From assembly GCF_958295425.1 (NCBI RefSeq), contig NC_081138.1:20086886-20150885 (forward strand): DNA of 64,000 nt. The letters are read 5' to 3'. The notes under the pieces were generated by a model, which saw nothing but the letters and a program-made list of their open reading frames with translations, had not been told where the DNA came from and searched no databases. The translations under genes and the position numbers were made by a program. The stretch's first letter is position 1; every line of letters begins with the position of its first letter. Below are positions 1 to 11,404 of this stretch, piece by piece. The DNA is from Solea solea (taxonomy: Eukaryota; Chordata; Actinopteri; Pleuronectiformes; Soleidae).

Positions 1-1602
1 TCAATAAAGATGTATGTGTCTTTGGCTTAGCATAGCCTATTTTTATCCAGCTCAACTGCTGCGTGGCTTCACTGCAGCACATTGCTACACAACTCAGTTT
101 AAACACTAACGCCAGAGCCAGGTGAGGAGTCACGTTTTCATGCAAATATCAACAACTCAGATGTCACTGGCCTCATTTGTAACAGAGGGAGATCATAATA
201 ACCACTGAGCAAGAAGGAAAAATTAAGATTAGATTAAGATTAAGATTAATTCACTAAATAAAAAGTCAATGTTTGCTATTTCTCCTACATAATATTGGGT
301 TTATTCTAAACATAATTTGCAGCAGTGTTACTATCATCCCACCATACACTAAATGGATGTAATATATGTGGTCAGTCACAACGTTTTTCAATCTTTTATT
401 TATACTGCGATGCAGGGCTTTAGTTATACAATAAGAGTTGCATCCAAGTAACTTATTTTGCATTATCTCATAGCTGAATAACTCCCATGTGATGGCCTTG
501 CTGTATTTTATTTTCCTTCACTGTAATGGTTGTGCGACGTGTGCTTTATTGAAAAGAAGCAGATAACCTCCACTGGCACCAGAAACTCGTAAAAGGAAAA
601 CCATCAGCATTAAGTGCTTTTGTGAATTCACTATGGTAATGTTTATGTCACAGCTATAGCCTTGACTTGTAATTACATTTCTCACTCCATCTCAATCAGA
701 TATAGCCTCGGCTACAGCAACATACATTGACATTTCAGCTGTTGAAATGAAATAAATATTCCCATTGTGTAAGACATTTTAAGATATTCCTTTGGCTTCC
801 AGTATCTTGTCACAACTAAGTGATTTTTATGTATTGGTCAAATATGCAGAGCTAAGGTCTTTACACCAGGAATTGCCCGGGTGTTGTTAAAGCGCATCAG
901 ACATGGGTCTTGCTTCAGTTCAAATAATCAGCATTTTGGGTGATTCTAGCGAGAGAAAAAGGAGGAACATGACTCACTTAAGTCTCATGGGCAGCATCTT
1001 TAAAAACAAAAAGCACAAACAGACATGCTGCTCACGCATCCATTGTGGCCCAGGCCTCCACGGTGGAGGCACTTCATTTATAAACTGGCGTATGACACTG
1101 TAATGTGTGTCAAGGATTGTATTAGCAACTGCTATTACTATATAATATGTGCAGGAGATCCCACTAATGTGCTTGCATATTGAATATGCAGTCATCAAGA
1201 TTTTAATCTACAATATATAGTTTTTCAACACAGTTGTGTCTTGCGGGTTTGACGTCTTACTACCTTACATGGCTTCCTCTGTGTTTATTTGACCATGATT
1301 GACATCAGTGCTTCCACTGTCAGTGTAAAATGTGTTCAGTTCCACTCTGTCACTGGTAATGCTGGCAGCGTTTGAGAGTACAACACATAAATTAGCCACC
1401 AGAGATGTTTGGTGCACATCAAGCAGGCAGTTGTCCCCCTGTGTGTCATTGTGTGCTGTATAAGTATGGCTCTGAATCAAGTCAAGTCAGTTTTATTCAT
1501 ACGGCACTATATCACACCAGAGGTTATCTCAGCATCAGCACAGATATATCCTCTTACAGTCAAGCTATTGCCCCCCCCCCCCCCCCCCCCGCCCAGTCTC
1601 AC
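1..1602 (-). other. akap13 intron, window edge
   Basis: Intronic by position. No continuation of the akap13 reading frame and no recognised element was found apart from the poly-C tract at 1571-1590 and a short GATTAA-rich patch near 222-250. Confidence 0.7.
1571..1590. repeat. Homopolymer C20 (G20 in akap13 RNA)
   Basis: Twenty consecutive C on the plus strand, 12 nt downstream of the akap13 exon 1603-1774 donor in the gene's own orientation. Confidence 0.98.
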
Positions 1603-1774
1603 CAATGCTGTTGTTCAGTTTGTTTCCCAGTAAGCTCCATCCTGGTGGCAGTACCAAATGTTGGAGGGCCAGTGCCAGGTTCTCGTCGAGACGCTCGCAC
1701 TCCTGCAGCGGAATCTGACACTCGTCTAGCAGCAGCGCTCCATCGAGGGCATCAGTCCGGCCTGCCGTGCTCAC
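1603..1774 (-). CDS. akap13: akap13 coding exon 4
   Basis: 172 nt, acceptor CCATACAG, donor ATTG/GTGAGACTGG. It encodes STAGRTDALDGALLLDEC followed by LDENLALALQHLVLPPGWSL, matching the AKAP13 segment before its ETLMHFA block. That next block is not in the remaining 1.6 kb. The exon is flanked by a C10 tract upstream and a G20 tract downstream in the transcript sense. Confidence 0.9.
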
Positions 1775-4700
1775 CTGTATGGGGGGGGGGCCAAGGCTTA
1801 GTCTACTGGACACACTCAGTTTAATGTGCTCAGCATAAGAGCACTAACCCAAATGGCTACATTTTAGAACATAAAGGGGACACAACTACATTATTCTAAG
1901 CTTCATCATGAATGCTCTATTTTGAAAAAACAAATCTTCTTTTTCAATTAGCGAAAAGAAAATGTGCTCCATTAGAAGCTCTTAAGTCTGAGTGCATGGT
2001 ACACATTTTCTCTTGTCCCCCTTTTCTGGAAAAATAACTAAATATCTATTTTCTATGGGACAAAAACAAAAGATAAATTCATATACTGAATACCAAGGCC
2101 CAGTCACATTGTAATCTTTTGCAATCCTGTCACTCCACTTGCATTGGTGTATCCCTTGGCAACCTCTTTCCCCTGCTCTGTGACAAGTCTGTGGTTATTT
2201 CACAGCGAATGTAACAAATGTAAATGACTTGTCTTGTTGCTCACCAGGAACTGGGCCACGTCAAACGCCAAATCCTGGACAAAGGTAAATTGATGCTCGG
2301 ACAGCTTAGCCACACGCACCAGACACGGGTCCTCGGATGCCTCGGGTGCAACTTGGATGACAGAACATAGGGTGACCAGCACCTCCTCACAGCAGTCATG
2401 GGCTACAAGACAATAAGAGGAGGAAGGAGACACGGAGACAGGAAGAGAGGAATGATAAGTGAACAGAATAAACAGACATATAAACGAGATATAGTCTATT
2501 ATCAGCCTAGCTGTGTAAATAAAAAATAAGTCACCATTTACTGGCTTTTAGGTGCATTGCAATATGAACTTTTACTGCACACAATGAGTGCTTGTAATAA
2601 AGATTATACAAAATGTGACATAGGACAAATCAATCAATGTTGAGATCCCTTCCTTTCATGATAACTACATCAAAAAACTCCATAAGATTGGCCAATGAAA
2701 TCTATCTTTATGTAATGTAATAATATAATTGTACAGTCAAAGCACACAAACATCATGTGAAACCCATGAAATCACAAATTCAGAATGTGCAATATGAAAA
2801 ACTATTACAGTACTTGCACTGCTGATTCAGATCCTAATAATTAAACCATATTAATGCAAATAAATCGCAGTATTTTAAATGTATTTATATTTAAATTCAT
2901 CCCACTAATATACATTCAGCCGTCACAAATCAAAGATGACTTACAGACAAATTAACACTTGTTATAGTGAAAGGAAAGATTATACAGATGGGTTTGAGTT
3001 GTCATAACAGGAGGAATGTAGCCTTCATACAGGGCCAATGTCAAAGCACAGCTATCAGGTAACAAAGGCTCTAATAACTGTACTGTAAATGAATGCGGCG
3101 CTTGGTGACGACTCCTAATTTATAGCATCTTAATCTACTTCCATGCCAAGTGTGAGACAGAATTCATCCGTCCACTAATGCAGGATGTGGATCTGTAAAA
3201 TGATTCCCACATCAGAGCCATTTATTTAACACAACTTCCCATTGTTTACCAGGTCTCAGAAACTCAGCGAATACAAAAGGTTGAAAGTTCTGTGCTCAGG
3301 GGCATCCCCGTTCTGAGATCATGTACTAATTCAAAGTATCTGTAGCAAGTTTCCTCGGCCACGTGAAAAATCTATCTCCGGCAACTTCATGGCCGGTCAC
3401 AGGATCGGCCTCTTGGAGGAAGCAGCGAGGCAGAGCTAATCTGTTAGCCGCCACACCTCCTTCCAACCCCCTCCCCATTCAGACGGCGGTAATTCAGTCG
3501 AGCTCTTAACAAGATAACACAGTTTATCATAGTCTGCCTTCTTTTTTCCTGTCTACAGTTCAGACACTTGATGAAAACAAACGGTTCAAGAGAGTCTATT
3601 TACTTGGTCCCGCCGTTATATTATTGTGCCGTTGGGACATCTGGCTATCACATCCATGCTTACGTCACAAATCACAAATAGGAAGTAATAATTGTCAACA
3701 TTAAATGTTCTGTGCGCAGTGCCTTTTGACCCTCACTCTGACTGCTGCCTGTTGTTGCTTATATACTCGGAGTATCTCTGAGTAAAGGCCCTGGCTTAAA
3801 GTGGGATGTGCTCCCGGAGGAGTGATGAACGAGCCAGGCTCAATAAAACCTAAAGTGGGGTGATTTTTCTCTCTCCAAAACACAACATTAGTTTAAAACG
3901 TGGACAGTGGTGGTGGCAGAGGATGAATCATTTATAACTTTGACTTTCTTCCTCCACTACCATAACTCTTGACCTGCCTTGTATGTAACGTGAGGGCAGA
4001 ACGACTCCATCCTTTTCGCAGACAAAATAACTATTTCAAAACATCGGTGTTTGGTGATGCTTTGGTACGGCGAACTGTTACACAGTATTGACCTCACCTT
4101 TTATTTTTTTTTACTTTTTCGTAGGGATGATTATATTTTTGGAGGGCACTGACTGAATCTCAACTCTGTTGTTATCCATCCATCCTTTATTTACCACTTA
4201 TCCACTGCGAGTCAGGGAGAGCTGGATGCCAAGTGGTAGGTTTTATATATTATTGATCCGCGGCAAGTTTGCAATAATCCTTTTTTTATTTTATTTACCC
4301 AGTCAAACATAGTTAGATAAAAGCTATGACTTGAGGGTATAATTAAAATAGATTTTTAGTGTGTATTCAATACTGTAGGTGGAGCTGCCTTCCCACAGAT
4401 CAATTAGATGCGACGGGGAAACCGTCAGCCAAGTGTGGGTGGGGTGGTTTACCGGGACACACTGCCTGCAAGGTGTCATGACTGCTCCTTAAGGTGCTGG
4501 TCAGGTGTCTTTGTGTGCTGCCAGCAAACAGAAGGAAGTAGTCCACGCCCTCCTCATCTGCAGCCAGCTCTTCATCGGCGAGCTGCACCGTGAGAACACA
4601 CTGGCCCTGTATGGATCAACAGACAGAAAGACGAAATATGAGAAAAGAAAACAAAGAAAGCACAAGATGAACAAATGAGCAAGAAAAAAAAAAGAGAGAT

Positions 4701-7700
4701 ATTTAGAGATAGGGACATGACTGGTGTTTATAGATTTATCTATAGGCTGTCACAATCATGCAAGTCTGAATTCTGATGAATATTTGTCGTACAAATACTA
4801 GCAATAAATTAAAACAATATTGTATATTTTATGCCTTATACAATAACCCTCAACAAAATAGAGATAGGAAAAAAGGGGCTGTTTACTGGTATTGAAGACA
4901 TTTCTTTGGCAATATCTATTTACAGACCAATCAAATTGGCTGGGGTGGTAGGTCCTGAAATGTATTTTTGTTGATCTGTGATATTGTCGTTTTTGACTGC
5001 CAGCGTTTTTTTTAGCAAAGCCAAGAAGGGGTTATTGACTATTTGGCTAAAAAGCAACATGTTCACACAGACGTGTAAGTAACTCATCCAGATGCTCATG
5101 TCCGTCTCGCGATGCACTTCAAGATTGTTTCACTCGGTTGCTCCAAACCTCCTGTTATGTACTTTTAAAGCTGAGCACAGCCAGACGACCCCATTGAAAA
5201 CAAGATTTCTGCTTGATCCAGCTGTTTCTATATGTAAGCTCAATGAAAATGACACTGAATGAAAACACAATATGAGATGAAAACAAATAATTACAGTCCC
5301 ATGATTACATGATAATTGTGAGAAGCCTAACTACCAGCTGTATCTGTTTTTTGTTTAACAAGCGCATTAGTTTTATGTCATTTAATGAAAAAGAATAAAA
5401 GGCCCTCTTGGTTCGCACTTGTTAAAATTCCAGTAAGAAGCAGATGCCGCTAAATGAGAAAGAACACTGCATCTAAAAAGGATACTGATGCAAAGACCAG
5501 CAACACTTTGATGAGACATTTGAACATGCATGGAATAAATTGAAGAGCAGAAAGCAGAAAGTTGCTGTGTGTTCAACAGCAAGACGCACAGTCCACAGTC
5601 ATCTTGCTCTCAGGATTCACGTCCACCTCCAGAGCCACACTGAAAATGTCCACCACCAGATCCTCCCACAAACCAACACAGATTAATCCCTAGGATTTTA
5701 GCAGGCAACATTGAACTGAGCCCTAATCAGGAGTAAAATCCCTCCACTGTTGGAAGCATATAATTTAAAGCATATGCTGATTCTAGGTGTGAACTACAGT
5801 CCCTCTTATAATGTGGATGCCTTTATACCAGCAGGGTTAATGAGAGGCTTTGTGGAGTCTGCCACATTTCACACAAACAGTTACACTAATGTCGCAAAGT
5901 TAATACGATAATGATTTATTGATGTTAAAATGTGGCACATCACATCATTAGCAAACAAACACTGAGGCAGTGGACAGTAATGAAAAATGGAGGAGAAGAT
6001 TGACTTTTTGACAAATCAATGGGAGAGCCAAGTCAGTTTCAGACTGCAGAGGTGGAGGAGAATGATTTTAAAGAAGAAAGAAAAAAAAAAAACATCTTGA
6101 CAAAAGGGAGGGGGACAACATGATTAACAACTACACTTCTTTATTGGCAATCTCTATTAACGAATCTATCTTTTTCACTGGAACATTAATTAAACCACGC
6201 CGTTTCTATTTTTTCATGATTTCACGGGCAGGTTTTCCACTTGCAAATGACTTTGGGTATAAAATACAATATTAATCTACTGGTGTGCGTGCAGCAAAGA
6301 TGCAACTAGATTCTGAAGGAGATTGAATTGTGGGATTGTGGGGTTTATCTCTAAAACAAACACCACATTTTAAATTACACTTTAAAACATACAAACCAAT
6401 GTCATTTTTTCCTCATTTACTGTGGGTTTTTTTTACTCGATAATATCTTGCCAAAATGCTAATATTCCAATGTGAAAACACAATTGTGCACAGATTGTTG
6501 TGCAGCCTGCTTTTTACCAAAGAGACAATTGGTTGCACTGTGTCTAAGCATTGTGGGACATGATGTGGTGTCATCCGAGGACATTCTGAGGAGGAGGTGA
6601 AGCAACAAAAATGGGGATATTGTTCAGAATTAGCTGTTTTCCACTGGGGGACTGCAGCTTGTCAACACGGAGGAGGGATAATTTCGTCCCACTTAAATTG
6701 TGTCGCAATCCTTTCACCGGCCTAGTTCAATGTGAACAGCCTAACATAAGAGCCAGTGAAGGCCGGTGTCAAGGAGGGTAGGGTTATTGTTAAAGGTTCT
6801 TCGTTCTCTTAAGCCCCTTTTCCACTGATCATAGGGCCCAGTGACACCTACAAACATCTGGCTTTTGTCTGCAGTGGGAGAGAATACAACCAGCATTCAC
6901 TCTGAAGTCAAAGGCCTGCAATAGACAGAGGTTTTTTTACGAGCTTCAGCTGTGAAACTGCAGTGAAAAAGACACCTGAGTGAATGTGGGAATATGATCT
7001 TCTACTTCTTTTTTTGCCCAAATTACTTTTTTTCCAGCGAGGCATAATTTGAGACATACACCATTCAAGCAGCCACACGGTGGTGTAGTGGTTAGCACTC
7101 TCGCCTTGCAGCGAGAAGACCCGGGTTCCTTTCTGCATGGAGTTTGCATGTTCTCCCCGTGTGTGCGTCTCTCAGGGTTCTCCGGCTTCCTCCCACAGTC
7201 CAAAAACATGCAATGTGGGGATAGGTAAATTGGACACTCTAAATTGACCATAGGAGTGAGTGTGAGAGTGAATGGTTGTTTGTCTCTATCTGTATGTGGC
7301 CCTGCGATGGACTGGCAAACTGTCCAGGGTGTACCCCGCCTATCGCCCGATGTAGCTGAGATTGGCACAGCACCCCCCGCGACCCTCTGGCGGAGGATAA
7401 AGCGGTAGATGATGACTGACTGACTGACCATTCAAGCAGCAATCTACTATCAGCACGTGGCAAGATACAAAAGTGTAAGCGTTGACATTGTCACTGCTTT
7501 CCATACTTTCTTCTGCTGTGTGTAGCACGTGCAGTGAACTGACAGAAAACATAATTTAGTGGAGGAAAAAAAAGCAGAAAACCAAACTCTGCTGGCAAAA
7601 ATCTGCATAAACCCACTGATTATGGTGTTGAAGAGGTATTATAAAGCAGTAATCTCAAGGCCTTGTTCCATAGGGGAGGGTCAGTTGGTTGAAATCCTCA

Positions 7701-10700
7701 TGTCCCGTTTAGGATTGGGTCATACTTTTTGCAATAAAAAACAAGAAGACAACAAACTCCGACCACACTGAACCAGAAACTTCAATCATAGTAGATTAGC
7801 CAACTAATGTCATGTGCCAAACATAAATAAATAAATATTGAATCATAATATATAATAAATAATAATCATTATATAATATGATTATTAATTAAAAAATAAT
7901 AATAATTACACAACCTCAAGTAAATTTCCATGAGTCTTTTGAGCAAAATGACCACATAGACACATAAGAGGATAGAGCCTGGAGTAACCCTCTGAGAGCT
8001 ACAACTGAAATGCATCTTGAATGATGCAGGTTTTGCTATGCATAGAGAGTCTGAGCTTTAACAAGCAGACCAGAGTCACTAGTGTAAATGAGCTGGACGA
8101 AAGCCAGCGTTCTCTCCATTAAACCTCCTCTCTTATTCCAAGCCCTAACTGGAAATGTGTAAAGCTCAACCGATATATCGCTCAGCCAATTTTCACAGGG
8201 TATTGACCTATATAACTGTGCTGTAATGTATATACACTCACCAACCACTCTATTCTGCCACTCCTGCCACTTTATTAGACACCTAATAAAGTGGCAGGAG
8301 TGGTGGTGCCCAGTGTGGTCCTCTGCTGCTACAGCCTATCAAGGTTCAACGTGTTGTTCGTTCAAAGATAGTCGTCTCCTTGTAGTAATGAGTTGATGTT
8401 GCCCATCTATCATTATAAAAAAAAAGTAATAATAATAATAATAATCCAAAGTATCTTGTATTTTGTTTAAAGAAGTTATGGTTTGGATTTTTGTGATTCT
8501 GATTTCAAACTAGTCTGTCCATTCTCCTCTGACATCAATGTGGCATTTCCACTCGTAGAAACTGCTACTCACTGGTGCAGTGATCAGCAGTTTCTGAAAT
8601 ACTAAGACCAACAGACCATGCGACATTCAAAGTCGCACATTTCTTCTCCACTCTGTTGCTCTGTTTGAACTTCAGCAGGTCATGTGGAAAATATCCATCA
8701 TCCATCCATCTTCTACCACATGAGGGTCACAGGGGGGTGCCGGTGCCAATCCCAGCTGACATAGGGCAAAAGGTGGGGTTACACCCTGGACAGGTCACCA
8801 GTCCATCACAGGGCCAAATAGAGACAAACAACTAACAACAACAAACTCAACCTCGCACCCAACTTCATCTGTACAATGTCTAAATGCTAAAGGCATTGAG
8901 TTGCTGACGTGTGATTGGCTGATTCCACAGTTTTTGCCTTAACAAGCAGTTGAGCATGTGTGCCTAATAAAGTGGCAGGTGAGTGTACTGTGTGTATGTT
9001 GTCCAACGAGTATAAAACTATTTTCATACACAACACGAAGCATATGTGGAGTAATTTACAATTTTAAAAGAATGATATAAATAGTTTGATTAGAAAAACA
9101 CTTTCCAAAGGGAAAACAATTACACAATGACACCACTAAAAATGGTCCAACTACGTGCCAACACTCTACAGACAATTGATATTGGTCCAAACAATCTAGT
9201 ACCAGTCAGACTCTATAAATTAAGATTTGTGGTACTGGAGTGGATTTGTGCATTTGGCACTCCATGAAATGAAAATATTTTCTTGTGAAATGAGTTCTAT
9301 AGCCTCACTACAAAAAGGAGAAATGGTCTCTCAATAATATTTAAACTGAATGGAGAAATGCCTCAGTCTCAATACTATCTAACTACATTCTGACACAAAA
9401 GCTGCTCAAATGATTTTTGACAGCAACACAGCTGCCTCTTATTTTGCCAAAAATATTATCCACCCATTATAAATCCCATATTATGGAAGAGTTATATTTC
9501 TTTTTAACAAAAAAAATAATAATTAATACAATTCATGAAATGACGGTATAATATTTATTTCACTCTACTCCAGTTACTTTGTACCTCCTTGGTTAAACTT
9601 TGTTGCAGTCAATCTGGGATTACATGAATTGAAGCTTCTTTCAACAGAAGAGGAAATACGGAGAAAAAAGACTGAATAGGATCATTGTCAGCCCTTGAGT
9701 AGGCACATGTGGTGGCAGGGGCTGGAAGGAGAAAACACAAGAGATGTGAAACATCTGCTGGGGCTGCTACAGGAAACACAGCTGCACTCGGGCACCTTTG
9801 CAAACCTTGCAAACAGACACATCACAAAGTGAAACTAGTGACACTAAGTCGCATAATAACAATGGCTAAGATGCAAAACGTAAAAACTAACCACAACGTA
9901 CGTGTCAATCTTTGCCTCAAAAACAGCAAATAGTAGTTTTAAAGCAGTGAGACGTGCACAAATGGCTTTCTTTGAGCCACGCCGTCGGTATGATTGAGCT
10001 CTCTGCTGGTAATAAGTACTTAACAAAGTGACCTGCTGGGTTATTGACCTGCTAATCATAGCACTTCAATGGTGAACTGGCCGCTTTTGAGCTACATTAA
10101 AAGAACAGCTGGAGGCTATTTGCCAACCCCCCCCTTTTTTAAATATGAATTCTAATGGTGATGGTGATGTTATAAATTGCAGTCTTTTGCAGCTTAAAAC
10201 ACTGACCCTTTTTGGCTGAATTTCATGCTACAGAGAAGATAATGTAAAGTAGAAATTTGCAGCACTTCAGTAGTATCTCAACAATTTCCCAAGGCATCCC
10301 AGTGCCACAATCCAATTTGTTCCCATCAGTTATTTATATGCGGTAAAAAAAAGAATTCTACTGTATAAAAACACTGACTCTTTTCCTGAGCCCTGTTGCA
10401 TAGAAACCACTATAACAACAATAACATACAATTGGCAAGAGATCAGAATGTGATGTACTGCAAAGGAGTTGGCCTGACATGAAGTTAAAGATTTATAACT
10501 ACACCTCCCTAACAGTGTGAATCATTCCTGCTGGCAGGCCCACATACTGAATGCATTTTCCTAGTGAGTGAAGGGTTTTATTGGAAGCAGAATATGGCCA
10601 CACTTTTAGATGACTTACCCGTAAACAATGCCACCTTTGTTTCCACTAGACGGTTTTTAAGACAATTTATGGAAATCCGCCATCACTTTGGTAAGTTGTG

Positions 10701-11355
10701 GAAGGCAGGGAGACATCACATTAGCTCTTGTTCACACATGTTAGATTGGACAATCTGCGAGAAAATTAAATTACGCACATGCTCCAATTCACAAGAGCAT
10801 TCTCTTATCTATGCAACTGTGCAGCGGGGGACCATCACGTAACAGAGAGGTCACGGATGTTGCAATTACAGTCATATGCCCCGTATTAGAGGCTGACCCC
10901 CCCCCCCCATGATAATTTAATTGTAAGCCATTCTGCAAAACATAGCGAGCAAAAATGCAAATATTGCGTTACGCATTCAGAGCCTCTCTCTCTGTTATTC
11001 GGAGACAACACATTTTTAAAAGGCTTCAGCAATTAAGAGATAAAGAGTCCGCCTTTAAATTCATTTTTGTATCATTCATGTTTTTTTCCTCAATTAGCGA
11101 TCAAGCATTCCAGTCCTTGAAATTACGGCTTTCATCTTCAGTCACTCTTCAGACTCTCAGTTCCCTTAATGTGTGTTTTCTTAAAAGATACAATTACAGA
11201 CTAACTACTTAACCCCGAAGAGCTCTCTCTCTCTCACAGTGAACTGCTGTGATAAGTGTCCGAAATCTGATGACTAACAAGGCTCGACTACTCTCCTTCC
11301 ACTAAAGAAAAGCTCTGCCTGTAAATCACAGATAAGGGTGTCCGGTTGGTTACAG

Positions 11356-11404
<49 letters not shown>

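Larger units (their letters stand above)
8232..8987 (+). mobile_element. Inverted-repeat (MITE-like) element with nested SINE fragment
   Basis: It begins TACACTCACC and ends GGTGAGTGTA, with CCACTTTATTAG / CTAATAAAGTGG inside the ends. The interior has the familiar teleost repeat body: CAACGTGTTGTTCGTTC, CCATTCTCCTCTGACATC, GATCAGCAGTTTCTGAAATAC and CATTGAGTTGCTG. It is interrupted around 8693-8850 by a minus-orientation SINE tail. I recognise it as a common fish repeat but cannot assign its superfamily. Confidence 0.75.

Noticed and set aside
1405..1824. 139-codon plus-strand frame with a proline run
   Set aside because: It is a shadow of the poly-C tract and of the akap13 exon on the opposite strand.
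10564..10842. 92-codon plus-strand frame
   Set aside because: No recognised similarity, no splice or promoter context, and it lies antisense within a large intron.
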